A program made the position numbers and the translations under genes. The notes beneath the pieces are model-generated. The model saw only the letters and a list, made by a program, of their open reading frames with translations, did not search any database and was not told the DNA's origin. Positions 26,629-35,517 of a DNA stretch of 64,000 nt are shown here, in pieces. Numbering within the stretch: position 1 is the stretch's first letter; every line of letters begins with the position of its first letter. The DNA comes from Pseudomonas putida (GTDB taxonomy: Bacteria; Pseudomonadota; Gammaproteobacteria; Pseudomonadales; Pseudomonadaceae), in assembly GCF_016406145.1 (NCBI RefSeq), contig NZ_CP066306.1, positions 1,860,001 to 1,924,000 of the forward strand. Direction: 5' to 3'.

Positions 26629-28017
26629 ATGGGATTTGCTCAAGACAAAATCGAAGCATTACCTGCGGTCAATCGTGTGCCAAAAGGAGCAGGTGCAGCC
26701 TCATGGGGCGCGATGGCCCTTTTGTGGCTCGTGTATGCCATGGATGCCAACTCCCGCCAGATGTTCTTCATGGTATTGCCCTCGATCACCAGCGAGTTCA
26801 AGACAAGCGCTGAGCTGACTGGACTGCTTGCCGCTTTCATCACGATCGCGACCTCTTTGATAGCCGTGCCTTGCATGATTTGGGCTGATAAAGGCGGTCA
26901 GGGATGGATGCGAAAATACCGCCACCTGCCAATCGTGATTGCTTACACGCTATTCACCTTTCTGACCGGCCTCAATTTCTTGACCGGCTCCCTTGGAGTG
27001 CTGGTCGCGCTGCAAGTGATCTCTCACGCATTTGGGGGGGCTGGCGAAGCCATCGAAGTCACCTCCTTGTCTGAGTGGTGGTCGAAGGAGCGCCGTGGTT
27101 TCGCCCTAGGACTTCATCACACCGGATACCCTTGGGGCACATTGATCGGTGGCTTGGCGATCAGTGCTCTACTCCACGCTTACGGCCCGGAAAATTGGCG
27201 TTTGGCATTCCTGCTGTTCCCTGTGCCGATGATCATCATCTTTTCGGTCTACTGGTGGTTCAGTACGAAGAAGCGTTACGAATCCTTTGTTGAACACGCT
27301 CAAGCCGTGGGTGAGACCCCTCCATCAATGGAAGCTGTAAAGGGTGTGGTGGAGGTGCCCAAAGGCGCGTTCAAGTCTGCAATGAAAAATCCGAACATCT
27401 CAGCTATCGCTCTAATCTCGATGTTCGCAATCGTTGGCTACTTCGGCATCAGCTTCTGGTTACCCCAGTACCTGGCATTTGTTGCCCATTACAACTTCGC
27501 AGAGGCGGCTGCTTACTCGGTGCTCTTCACGATCACCGGTGGTATCGGCCAGATCGTTTGGGGATGGATCTCAGACCGTGCAGGCCGAAAACTTTGCCTA
27601 GTGCTTGTTTTCGCGTGGCTTGCGGTGGGCATGTACCTCTTCAAATACTCATCCGTCAGCCTGACTTGGCTTATCGCGATTCAGTTGTTTGCTGGGTTCG
27701 CAATGAACGCGCCCTACACGTTGGTCTATGCCATTGCGTTTGACTCTGCGAAGCAAGGCACGACTGGCCTGGCGGGCTCAATCGTCAACGTCGGTATTTA
27801 CGCCGGTGGTTTTGGGCCATTCGTGATCGGGATGTTCATCGGCGCAGGTGGTGGCTTTGAGCAGTCTGCGGGCTACAACTACGCGCTCTACTTTATTTCC
27901 GGCCTCATGGTACTGGCAGCCATCATTACCATTTTCTTCACCCGTGAAACTACCGGCTGGTTTCTTAAGTACGACAAAGCGCTGGTATCGAAGTCCTCTT
28001 GCAATATGGGTTTGTAA
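26629..28017 (+). CDS. MFS transporter
   Basis: This is a 462-aa inner-membrane permease with about 12 hydrophobic segments. It has a cytoplasmic N-terminus of ~25 residues, the inter-helix motif region around WADKGGQGW, and its C-half counterpart WGWISDRAGRKLCL (MFS motif A). A long central loop (about residues 220-255) separates the halves. Family resemblance is to organic-acid and aromatic-acid importers. It is followed after 63 bases by the SCP2-hydrolase fusion gene, making an import-plus-hydrolysis operon. A GAGATATCCCC leader gives the start. Confidence 0.87.
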   Translation: MGFAQDKIEALPAVNRVPKGAGAASWGAMALLWLVYAMDANSRQMFFMVLPSITSEFKTSAELTGLLAAFITIATSLIAVPCMIWADKGGQGWMRKYRHLPIVIAYTLFTFLTGLNFLTGSLGVLVALQVISHAFGGAGEAIEVTSLSEWWSKERRGFALGLHHTGYPWGTLIGGLAISALLHAYGPENWRLAFLLFPVPMIIIFSVYWWFSTKKRYESFVEHAQAVGETPPSMEAVKGVVEVPKGAFKSAMKNPNISAIALISMFAIVGYFGISFWLPQYLAFVAHYNFAEAAAYSVLFTITGGIGQIVWGWISDRAGRKLCLVLVFAWLAVGMYLFKYSSVSLTWLIAIQLFAGFAMNAPYTLVYAIAFDSAKQGTTGLAGSIVNVGIYAGGFGPFVIGMFIGAGGGFEQSAGYNYALYFISGLMVLAAIITIFFTRETTGWFLKYDKALVSKSSCNMGL

Positions 28018-28080
28018 CGAACCGATCGTACCTGCATTTACAAGAAAATCCCTTGGGGATAGCTAAGCTAGGAGAAAGTC

Positions 28081-29301
28081 ATGACCCTTATTAATGATGC
28101 CAAATGGTTGGGCCAGTTCGCCGACGAGTTAAACGGTGATGCTGATTGGACTGCCGCTGCTCGCTATTTTGATGGGCGCATTCAATTCAAGCACAGCACC
28201 GGTTTCTCAACGCTTGCGGTTCTCGCCGGTAAAGTCGTTGCGGTTTACCCGGAAGGAAGCCCGTTGGGCGCTGACATCATCGTGTCTGGTGCTGATGATG
28301 AGTGGCAGCGCGTTCTTGACGGAAAGATCGACTGGTTTGAAGCGTTGTCCCCTGGATTGGGAAAACTTGAGCTTGAGGGCAACGTGGTCGCTGCATGGCA
28401 GTACGTAGATGTGATGGCTCGCGCGTTCGACGCAATGAAGCGTGTAGGGAAAACCGATACAAACCCTCCGCTCTCCTATTCTCCCGGGCCGAAGCCGTCG
28501 GGCAAAGAGACGGTAGGACGGTACATCACCGTGGATGGGATTCGCGTTTACTACGAAGAAGCAGGGGAGGGACGTCCACTCGTTTGCTTCCACGCGGCAT
28601 CACAAGATTCTCTAATGTACAGGCACGTACTGGACGGTCTGTCAGATGAGTTCCGCGTCATTGCAATTGACGCTCCCGGGCACAGCAAATCAGAGCTACC
28701 CGAATCAGGCCCATTCCACAGCCTCACTCGCCATGCGGAGTTCAATGAGCACCTTATGGAGGCCTTGGGACTTGAGAAACCCGCCATCATGGGATGCTCG
28801 ATGGGCGGCAATCTGGTGCTGGAATTGGGGGCACGTCGACCCGATGCGTACAGTGCAATCATCTCAGCCGAAGGGGCAGATTTCACCCCAACGGTTTCGG
28901 AGTTCTTCCTCGATATGTTGCTCATGAATGGGCCAGAGATCATCGGTGCCTGGTCTCGTTCGATGACGGGCAATCGCACTCCACCAGATCGTGCGAAGGA
29001 GGTGGTGTGGCAGATTTCGCGCACCACGCCGCAGGTGATGAAAGGTGACCTGACAGGTTATGCGAACTTTGATCAGCGGCAACAGGTTGGAAAGATCAAA
29101 GCGCCTGTTCTACTTCTGCGCGGTGACGCGGATTGGTTGGTGTACCAAGAGAAGGTTGAGGAAACAGCATCTCGCATTCCCGGCAGTAAGATCGCCGTGC
29201 TTGCAGGTACTGGCCACTATCCAATGACTGAAAACCCGCTGGAGTTCTGTGACACGGTACGCGCGTTCCTTCGTGAAGCGGGTCACGGCCACGCCGACTG
29301 A
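28081..29301 (+). CDS. Fusion of an SCP2-like domain and an alpha/beta hydrolase
   Basis: This is a 406-aa protein. Residues 1-~120 (YFDGRIQFKHSTGF, DEWQRVLDGKIDWFEALSPG, GKLELEGNVVAAW) have the pattern of a sterol-carrier-protein-2 fold, a small lipid/hydrophobe-binding domain. Residues ~145-400 are an alpha/beta hydrolase with oxyanion region CFHAASQDS, nucleophile Ser in MGCSMGGNLVLE, Asp in LLRGDADWLV and His in AGTGHYPMTE. The likely action is C-C or ester bond hydrolysis, with the first domain presenting a hydrophobic substrate. It is co-transcribed with the MFS gene. Confidence 0.8.
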   Translation: MTLINDAKWLGQFADELNGDADWTAAARYFDGRIQFKHSTGFSTLAVLAGKVVAVYPEGSPLGADIIVSGADDEWQRVLDGKIDWFEALSPGLGKLELEGNVVAAWQYVDVMARAFDAMKRVGKTDTNPPLSYSPGPKPSGKETVGRYITVDGIRVYYEEAGEGRPLVCFHAASQDSLMYRHVLDGLSDEFRVIAIDAPGHSKSELPESGPFHSLTRHAEFNEHLMEALGLEKPAIMGCSMGGNLVLELGARRPDAYSAIISAEGADFTPTVSEFFLDMLLMNGPEIIGAWSRSMTGNRTPPDRAKEVVWQISRTTPQVMKGDLTGYANFDQRQQVGKIKAPVLLLRGDADWLVYQEKVEETASRIPGSKIAVLAGTGHYPMTENPLEFCDTVRAFLREAGHGHAD

Positions 29302-29316
29302 ACGATGTGATTGAGG

Positions 29317-29341
29317 AGCCCGCTCGGCAAGCGGGCTTTTC
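29317..29341 (+). terminator. Rho-independent terminator after the hydrolase gene
   Basis: AGCCCGCT-CGGCA-AGCGGGCT followed by TTTTCT, 15 bases past the stop. It closes the first catabolic cluster. The rest of the gap up to 29623 holds only the operator at 29506-29522. Confidence 0.92.
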
Positions 29342-29505
29342 TGCATTTATTGAACGCGAAGATTCGATCCCGAAAAGCCTATTCAATTCCCGCACAACAA
29401 ACCTGAAGCGCGTCGAGCCACTGGGGCTCATGCCGTCTGAAGGTGCTCTCTCGACCTTCAAATTGCCTGCATAGCCGATCGTCTGACAATCGGAAATATT
29501 TCCTT

Positions 29506-29522
29506 GTGATCTGTGATCACAG
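29506..29522. promoter_or_regulatory. Putative GntR operator of the hydroxy-acid operon
   Basis: GTGAT-C-TGTGATCACAG contains a perfect 12-base palindrome (CTGTGATCACAG, 29511-29522). The 17-base block recurs with one difference at 36385-36401 before the SDR gene, and partly at 35401. It lies 102 bases before the dehydrogenase start. The binder is inferred to be the GntR protein encoded at 34631. Confidence 0.6.
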
Positions 29523-29623
29523 TGGATAGCATCTGTCTCAGAGCGAGCATCTGTGCGTCAGCTTTGATCACCAACCGCTCAAACGATTACTCCTAAACAT
29601 AAATACAAAATTTGGAGAACATC

Positions 29624-30586
29624 ATGCGAACTACAGCTTCATCTGCGACCGAGCGTGGCCCCATTGCAATCGTTGGCGCGGGCTTGATTGGGCGAGCTTG
29701 GGCGATTGTTTTTGCTCGGGCAGGACATCCGGTGCGTTTGCACGACATGGATCTGCAGACAATGCAGAACAGCCATGCCTACATCGAAGCGAGACTTAAT
29801 GAGCTCGCAGAATTCGATCTTCTTAATGACGCCCCTCTCACCGTACTGGCACGCATTACTTGCGTTCCCGACTTGGCTGATGCGCTACGTGACGTGGTGC
29901 TTGTACAGGAAAACGTTCGGGAAACGGTAGAGGCGAAAATCGACATCTTCAGTCGAATGGACGCGTTGGCGCCCAAGGACGCGATTCTTGCCAGTTCAAC
30001 TTCATGGTTACCGGCCTCCGAGTTCACAAAAGATCTACCAGGTCGGGGGCGCTGCGTAGTTGCACACCCTACCAACCCGCCTTACTTAGTTCCTCTTGTA
30101 GAGCTATGCCCTGCGCCGTGGACAGAATCTGAGGTGATGGTTCGAGCGCATGAGATCTACACCGCAGCTGGGCAGAGCCCTGTCGTTCTATCCCGAGAGA
30201 TCCATGGCTTCTTGTTGAACCGAGTTCAAGCCGCAGTCCTCAACGAATGCTTCAAATTGCATGAGGAAGGCTTTGCTAGCTCGGAGGACATTGATCGGGT
30301 GCTCAAGGATGGACTCGCCCTCCGCTGGTCATTTATGGGCCCCTTCGAAACCATCGATCTCAACGCCCCTGCCGGCGTATCTGACTATGCCAAACGCTAC
30401 GGTCAGCAAAATCGCGAAACGATCAATTCCGAAAATGCTTTTGACTGGTCGGAATCAGCAGTCGCTCGAGTACATGACGAGCGCCGCCAAAAACTTGAAC
30501 TCGAAGGAATTGCCTTGCGATCCGCTTGGCGTGACCGCCGCCTTATGGCTCTCGCTGCGCACAAGCGTCAAGCACCAAATTCCTGA
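29624..30586 (+). CDS. 3-hydroxyacyl-CoA dehydrogenase family protein (L-carnitine/L-gulonate 3-dehydrogenase-like)
   Basis: This 320-aa NAD-dependent dehydrogenase has Rossmann motif IAIVGAGLIGRAWAIVFARAG, the VQENVRETVEAK helix, catalytic His in VVAHPTNPPYLVPLVELCP, and the C-terminal dimer domain. The short single-domain form with NPPYLVPLVE is that of L-carnitine dehydrogenase and lambda-crystallin/L-gulonate 3-dehydrogenase. Both oxidise the 3-OH of a free acid rather than a CoA ester. The start at 29624 (MRTTASSATERG) has TTTGGAG upstream; the TTG at 29612 is not needed. Partnership with BKACE next door fits oxidation to a 3-keto acid. Substrate is not determined. Confidence 0.85.
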   Translation: MRTTASSATERGPIAIVGAGLIGRAWAIVFARAGHPVRLHDMDLQTMQNSHAYIEARLNELAEFDLLNDAPLTVLARITCVPDLADALRDVVLVQENVRETVEAKIDIFSRMDALAPKDAILASSTSWLPASEFTKDLPGRGRCVVAHPTNPPYLVPLVELCPAPWTESEVMVRAHEIYTAAGQSPVVLSREIHGFLLNRVQAAVLNECFKLHEEGFASSEDIDRVLKDGLALRWSFMGPFETIDLNAPAGVSDYAKRYGQQNRETINSENAFDWSESAVARVHDERRQKLELEGIALRSAWRDRRLMALAAHKRQAPNS

Positions 30587-30636
30587 CGACATCACTCCAT
30601 CCTGAACACCAAAATAAAAGTAACCAGGAGATCACC

Positions 30637-31563
30637 ATGGCTCGTAAAGTCATCATCACTTGCGCGGTCACCGGCGCAATTCATACGCCTTCTATGTCCC
30701 GTTACCTGCCGGTAACACCAGGTCAAATTGCCGAAGCGGCGATTGGTGCTGCTGAGGCTGGTGCCTCAATTGTTCACCTACACGCTCGTAATCCAATTGA
30801 TGGCAGCCCCTCTCAGGATCCGGAACTATTTAAGCAGTTTCTACCCGCTATCAAAGAGGCTAGCGATGTGGTGATCAACCTGACTACAGGTGGCGCACCG
30901 ACAATGTCGCTTGAAGATCGACTTCGTCCAGCACATCAGTTCAAACCGGAAGTGGCCTCACTGAACATGGGCACGATGAACATGGGTCTTTACCCAATGC
31001 TCAATCGGTTTAAGGAGTTCAAACACGCTTGGGAGGAACCATACCTCGCCGGCAGCCATGACCGCATTTTCAAAAATACATTTACCGACATAGCCCACAT
31101 CCTCGAGTCATGCAGTGAGAATGGTACCCGTTTTGAAATCGAATGCTATGACATTGGGCATCTCTACACCGCTGCACATTTCATTGATCGTGGCCTCATC
31201 AAACCCCCGTTTTTGATCCAATCGGTTTTCGGCATTTTGGGCGGTATCGGCGGGCACCCTGAGGACGTCCTGCATATGCGGCGCACAGCTGATCGTCTTT
31301 TCGGAGATGACTATCAGTGGTCGGTTCTTCCAGCAGGAAAGCAGCAGATGAGCATTGGTGCTCAATCAGCCACGCTTGGAGGACACGTGCGTGTGGGTCT
31401 TGAAGACTCGCTTTGGGACGGGCCGGGCCAATTGGCAAAAAGCAACGCCGATCAAGTCTCGCGTATGCGCAAAATTCTCGAAGGGCTTTCACTTGAAGTG
31501 GCGACACCTGCTGACGCGAGGGAAATCCTGAAGCTCAAAGGTGGCGATAACGTCAATTTCTAA
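30637..31563 (+). CDS. BKACE family beta-keto acid cleavage enzyme (DUF849)
   Basis: This 308-aa zinc-dependent enzyme condenses a beta-keto acid with acetyl-CoA to give acetoacetate and a new CoA ester. The family blocks are present: IITCAVTGAIHTPSMSRYLPVTP, HLHARNPIDGSPSQD (metal His pair), VVINLTTGGAPTMSLEDRL, FEIECYDIGHL and GGHVRVGLEDSLWDGPGQLAKSN. The Glu of VRVGLED typically contacts the substrate amino group or its equivalent. In carnitine clusters a BKACE follows the dehydrogenase as here, but the usual CoA-transferase and thioesterase genes are absent. The adjoining dehydratase points to a different hydroxy acid. Confidence 0.9.
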   Translation: MARKVIITCAVTGAIHTPSMSRYLPVTPGQIAEAAIGAAEAGASIVHLHARNPIDGSPSQDPELFKQFLPAIKEASDVVINLTTGGAPTMSLEDRLRPAHQFKPEVASLNMGTMNMGLYPMLNRFKEFKHAWEEPYLAGSHDRIFKNTFTDIAHILESCSENGTRFEIECYDIGHLYTAAHFIDRGLIKPPFLIQSVFGILGGIGGHPEDVLHMRRTADRLFGDDYQWSVLPAGKQQMSIGAQSATLGGHVRVGLEDSLWDGPGQLAKSNADQVSRMRKILEGLSLEVATPADAREILKLKGGDNVNF

Positions 31564-31673
31564 ACGCGGGTACTCATCCCCGTAAAGCCTATCTAGAGGA
31601 TATTTTGATAACTAAAGGTCGCGGCACAACACTCGCGCCTTAGCAATTTATCCTCATGAGGAGAACATGAATC

Positions 31674-33044
31674 ATGTTAGCTACGACCCATACAAAAACA
31701 CAAAAGGGACAGTCGCTGAACGCTTTAATGTTTCGCAAATTGATGCCGATGTTAATTGTTGCTTACATTATAAGCTTTCTAGACAGAACTAACATTTCAC
31801 TTGCCAAAACACACATGGCAGTAGACTTGAGTATTTCCGCTGCCGCCTACGGTTTCGGTGCAGGGCTCTTCTTCCTTACTTATGCACTCATGGAGGTACC
31901 TAGTAACCTGATCATGCATCGGGTAGGTGCCCGACTCTGGATCACCAGGATCATGATCACCTGGGGGTTGTTGTCTGCCGGTATGGCCTTCATTACCGAT
32001 GAGACTACGTTTTACATTGCCCGCGCACTACTGGGCGCAGCTGAAGCCGGATTGTTCCCAGGTGTAATGCTCTATTTAACCTATTGGTTTGGTCGTGAGC
32101 AAAGGGCACGTGCCAGTGGCTATTTTCTAATCGGGGTCTGTCTCGCGAACATCATCAGCGGGCCGGTTGGCGGGCTGCTGTTAGAGATGGATGGAATCTG
32201 GGGTTGGCACGGCTGGCAGTGGCTGTTCTTCTTGGAGGGAATTCCAGCTGTTCTATTCTCCGTCGTGATTTGGCGAAAGCTTCCGGACGGCCCATCTACG
32301 GCAACTTGGCTATCAAAGGAACAAGCCACTGAAGTAGAGCAAGTTCTGAAAAAAGAACATGATGAAGAAATCGCCTCCGGCAATGTTGGTCATTCTTTTA
32401 AGGGTGTTCTTAAAATCCCTCAAATTTGGCTTGCTATCGCGGTGTACTTCCTCCACCAAGTTAGTGTTTATTCAGTAATTTTCTTCTTGCCCGGCATCAT
32501 CGGCACGTATGGAGGCTTGTCATCGCTACAGATAGGATTGTTAAACTCAATCCCATGGATAGCAGCAGCACTCGGCGCAGCGTTTCTTCCAAAGTATGCA
32601 ACTACTCCGAAAATCTCACGCAAAATAATGTTCGGTGGTCTGCTCCTGATGTCGGCTGGATTGACCCTCGCGGCCTATACCACTCCACTGATAGCACTAA
32701 TAGGATTTACCCTTACGGCATCGATGTTTTTCGTTGTTCAGCCTGTGATATTTCTCTTCGCCAGCTCAAGGCTGGCGGGAGTAGGTATGGCGGCGGGTCT
32801 GGCGTTAGTGAATACCTTTGGTATTACTGGTGGCTTCTTCGGCCCTTCACTTCTTGGCTTCGTTGAGCAAACTACTGGGAGTACGAAGAATGGACTCATC
32901 ATTGTAGCGGCTCTTTTAACGCTCGCCGCATTCCTGAGTTTGAAACTACGTCAGGCACAAGAAACGATTACTACAAAAACGCGGGACAACATTGTATTGT
33001 CCCAGGTTGCGCCGTGTATTACTGATAATGCGAGGACAAAATGA
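31674..33044 (+). CDS. MFS transporter, anion:cation symporter (ACS) family
   Basis: This is a 456-aa permease of about 12 membrane segments. The ACS-type start IISFLDRTNISLAKTHM, then MEVPSNLIMHRVGARLWI and RALLGAAEAGLFPGVMLYLTYWF, matches transporters for sugar acids, tartrate and phthalate-like acids. GAGGAG lies just before the start at 31674. Another ATG at 31667 is out of frame. The coding sequence is clearly more AT-rich than its neighbours. It overlaps the UxaA-family gene by 4 bases (ATGA), tying uptake to the dehydratase. Confidence 0.9.
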   Translation: MLATTHTKTQKGQSLNALMFRKLMPMLIVAYIISFLDRTNISLAKTHMAVDLSISAAAYGFGAGLFFLTYALMEVPSNLIMHRVGARLWITRIMITWGLLSAGMAFITDETTFYIARALLGAAEAGLFPGVMLYLTYWFGREQRARASGYFLIGVCLANIISGPVGGLLLEMDGIWGWHGWQWLFFLEGIPAVLFSVVIWRKLPDGPSTATWLSKEQATEVEQVLKKEHDEEIASGNVGHSFKGVLKIPQIWLAIAVYFLHQVSVYSVIFFLPGIIGTYGGLSSLQIGLLNSIPWIAAALGAAFLPKYATTPKISRKIMFGGLLLMSAGLTLAAYTTPLIALIGFTLTASMFFVVQPVIFLFASSRLAGVGMAAGLALVNTFGITGGFFGPSLLGFVEQTTGSTKNGLIIVAALLTLAAFLSLKLRQAQETITTKTRDNIVLSQVAPCITDNARTK

Positions 33045-34567
33045 AGAGTACATCCCTGGTACTTAAACTACATCCCGACGACAACGTTGCAATCGCACGT
33101 GCTTCGATACCTCAAGGAACCGTGGTTACGGAGTTCGGTAATATCGTGGTGTTCGCCGATGTCCCCGCAGCGCACAAGATTGCCCTTGCACACGTAAACC
33201 CAGGTGATCCTGTTCTGCGTTACGGCCAGATTATTGGCTTTGCTACTAAATCCATTGAGCCAGGCGATTACGTGCATACGCACAATCTGGAGATGGCGAC
33301 GTTCGAGCGAGACTACGCGTTCGGCGAGGATGCCAAAGTCGCGTCGCCTGCAGCCTCTCCTGTGACATTCCAAGGTTTCGTCCGCGCTGACGGGCGAGTA
33401 GCAACTCGAAACTACATTGGTGTAGTAAGCACGGTGAACTGCTCCTCCACTGTTACCAAAATGGTGGTTGAACACTTCTCGCGAAACGGTGTTCTGGATG
33501 CTTACCCAAACGTGGACGGTGTGGTGCCGATCACCCACAGCTTCGGTTGCTGCATAGAGCACAATGGCGAGGGGGTGAACCAACTGCGGCGCACGCTAGG
33601 CGGGTTCATCAAGCACGCCAACTTCGCTGGCGTGGTGGTCATCGGCCTTGGCTGTGAAGCCAACCAGATGGGCGCGCTGTTCATGGCCCAGGGCATCGAG
33701 ACCGGCAAGCTTATCGCTCCTGTGGTCATCCAAGACGTTGGCGGAACCCGCAAGGCAGCGGATGCCGCCATTGCCGCTGTGGAATCGATGCTGCCGGTTG
33801 CCAACGAGTGCCGACGCGAGCCGGTCTCGGCGCGGCACCTGACCGTTGCGCTCCAGTGCGGCGGTTCAGACGGATATTCGGGCATCACGGCCAACCCCGC
33901 CCTCGGTGTGGCTGTCGATATGCTCGTAGCGCAAGGTGGAACGGCCATCCTTAGCGAAACGCCGGAGATCTACGGTGCTGAACACCTGCTAACTCGTCGC
34001 GCTGCAACCCGTGAGGTCGGCCAGGGTATCGTAGACCTTATCAAATGGTGGGAAAGCTACGCAGACCGCGAAAAAGGCAGTATCGATAACAACCCCACGC
34101 CTGGTAACAAGGCCGGCGGTCTGACGACCATTCTTGAAAAGTCTCTAGGCGCAGTTGCCAAAAGTGGTTCGTCAGCACTCATGGGCGTTTATCGTTACGC
34201 CGAGCCCATTACAGTCCGAGGCTTGGTGTTCATGGATGCGCCTGGCTATGATCCTATGGGTGCCACTGGCCAAATCGCCAGCGGCGCAAATCTCGTTGCG
34301 TTCACCACCGGACGCGGCTCGTGCTTTGGCGCCAAACCTGCTCCTTCGATCAAGCTTGCGACGAATACCAAAATGTACACTCGCATGAAGGATGATATGG
34401 ACATCAACTGCGGGGATGTCATGGATGGTGATGCCACCCTTGAATCGAAGGGTAAAGAGATTTTCGACATGCTCATACGCGTGGCTTCTGGGGAAAAATC
34501 TAAAAGCGAGGCGTTGGGCGTCGGCAATGAAGAAACAGTGCCTTGGATGATCGGCGCTCAGATGTAA
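33041..34567 (+). CDS. UxaA-family altronate/hydroxy-acid dehydratase
   Basis: This 508-aa full-length form has an N-terminal SAF domain (about residues 10-90, IARASIPQGTVV, IEPGDYVHTHNL) and the large C-terminal UxaA domain with RNYIGVVSTVNCSSTV, THSFGCCIEHNGEG, VVIGLGCEANQMG, GGSDGYSGITANPALG and CFGAKPAPSIKLATNT. Members dehydrate alpha,beta-dihydroxy acids such as altronate or galactarate; the same family includes sulfolactate sulfo-lyase. It is translationally coupled to the ACS permease. With the dehydrogenase and BKACE it suggests a sugar-acid or related route. The region 33590-33860 is visibly more GC-rich than the rest of the gene. Confidence 0.88.
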   Translation: MKSTSLVLKLHPDDNVAIARASIPQGTVVTEFGNIVVFADVPAAHKIALAHVNPGDPVLRYGQIIGFATKSIEPGDYVHTHNLEMATFERDYAFGEDAKVASPAASPVTFQGFVRADGRVATRNYIGVVSTVNCSSTVTKMVVEHFSRNGVLDAYPNVDGVVPITHSFGCCIEHNGEGVNQLRRTLGGFIKHANFAGVVVIGLGCEANQMGALFMAQGIETGKLIAPVVIQDVGGTRKAADAAIAAVESMLPVANECRREPVSARHLTVALQCGGSDGYSGITANPALGVAVDMLVAQGGTAILSETPEIYGAEHLLTRRAATREVGQGIVDLIKWWESYADREKGSIDNNPTPGNKAGGLTTILEKSLGAVAKSGSSALMGVYRYAEPITVRGLVFMDAPGYDPMGATGQIASGANLVAFTTGRGSCFGAKPAPSIKLATNTKMYTRMKDDMDINCGDVMDGDATLESKGKEIFDMLIRVASGEKSKSEALGVGNEETVPWMIGAQM

Positions 34568-34580
34568 TAAGCGAGCAAAA

Positions 34581-34615
34581 AAAGAGGCGCCCTGATACCA
34601 GAGCGCCTCTTTTAA
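34581..34615 (+). terminator. Rho-independent terminator after the UxaA-family gene
   Basis: AAAGAGGCGC (34581-34590) and GCGCCTCTTT (34603-34612) form a 10-bp perfect stem with a 12-base loop and flanking A/T runs. It can work for this operon and for the convergent GntR gene. Confidence 0.92.
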
Positions 34616-34630
34616 AACATGTTGGTGGAA

Positions 34631-35350
34631 TTAATCAGCTTCTACAGGTTTGTGCGCATCGGCAACGATCAGCGCCCCTGTATTCAGGATAAACTCGGCA
34701 GCACTTTTGATGTCATCTTGCAGTGATTCACGGGCGGCAACGGAGTCCCCCTTCTTTAAAGCATCCACCATCGCTGCGTGATGGCTGGCTTGCACTCGCT
34801 GAACCACACGCTCAGTGCCAGATCGTAGGTCATAGTTGATGATAGGCCCTATTCTCAGCCACAGGGACTCAACTATCTGTAGCAGGATGGGCATGTCCGC
34901 CTGATTATAAATTGCGAAATGCAATTCTTTGTTTAGGGTGATCAGTCGTGACTCATCGGGAGCGCCTTTAGCAAACTCCGCGCAAAATGCCTCGTGTATC
35001 TTTTCTATCTCAGCCAGTGCCTGCGAATCAACAAGCTCCGCAGCCCGAGCCGCAGCTTGGCCCTCAAGATTCAACCGGATACTGGTGATTTCCCGGAACT
35101 GGCTGATAGTCAGCACAGGAACGCGAATATATCGATTTGCCGCCATCTCAAGCGCTTGCTCAGCGACCAACCTGTGAACCGCTTCTCGCACTGGCATGAC
35201 GCTAACACCTAGAGCGTCCGCTATAGATCTGAGCGAGAGCTTTTCCCCTGGCATAACGCGTCCGCTTATCAGCAGGTCACGCAGTTGGGTATAAACGTCC
35301 GCGCTGAGCGTCTGGCGGATCATGGGCGTTACGAGTGTGGATAGGTTCAT
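34631..35350 (-). CDS. GntR-family (FCD) transcriptional regulator
   Basis: This 239-aa regulator has an N-terminal winged helix (YTQLRDLLISGRVMPGEKLSLRSIADALGVS...VREAVHRL, residues ~18-80) and a helical FCD effector domain with metal-binding His residues around LHFAIYNQ and SHHAAMVDAL. FCD proteins commonly repress sugar-acid and carboxylate pathways and respond to the acid. It is convergent with the dehydratase operon. Palindromes at 29506 and 36385 precede the two nearby operons, and a weaker one at 35401 lies upstream of this gene. Confidence 0.9.
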   Translation of the reverse strand: MNLSTLVTPMIRQTLSADVYTQLRDLLISGRVMPGEKLSLRSIADALGVSVMPVREAVHRLVAEQALEMAANRYIRVPVLTISQFREITSIRLNLEGQAAARAAELVDSQALAEIEKIHEAFCAEFAKGAPDESRLITLNKELHFAIYNQADMPILLQIVESLWLRIGPIINYDLRSGTERVVQRVQASHHAAMVDALKKGDSVAARESLQDDIKSAAEFILNTGALIVADAHKPVEAD

Positions 35351-35400
35351 GATGAGAATTATAGGCAGGTTCGATCAGCCGGCATAGGAAAATGAGACCT

Positions 35401-35412
35401 CTGTGATCATGG
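35401..35412. promoter_or_regulatory. Weak copy of the GntR-type palindrome
   Basis: CTGTGATCATGG matches the first nine bases of the CTGTGATCACAG palindrome seen at 29511. It lies 51 bases upstream of the gntR start, so it may serve autoregulation. Confidence 0.35.
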
Positions 35413-35517
35413 ATGTGCTGCTATCGAATTGACAGAATTGGGGAGGACGAGCTCTCTAGCACACGCACAGCAAACGTCTCGCTACCAAGGTCGGTGGCGA
35501 GACGTAGGCCTGACTGA

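Noticed and set aside
29624..31563. Dehydrogenase plus BKACE read as a carnitine catabolic operon
   Set aside because: The dehydrocarnitine CoA transferase, thioesterase and carnitine/betaine-specific regulator and transporter are absent, and the permease and dehydratase belong to sugar-acid-type families.
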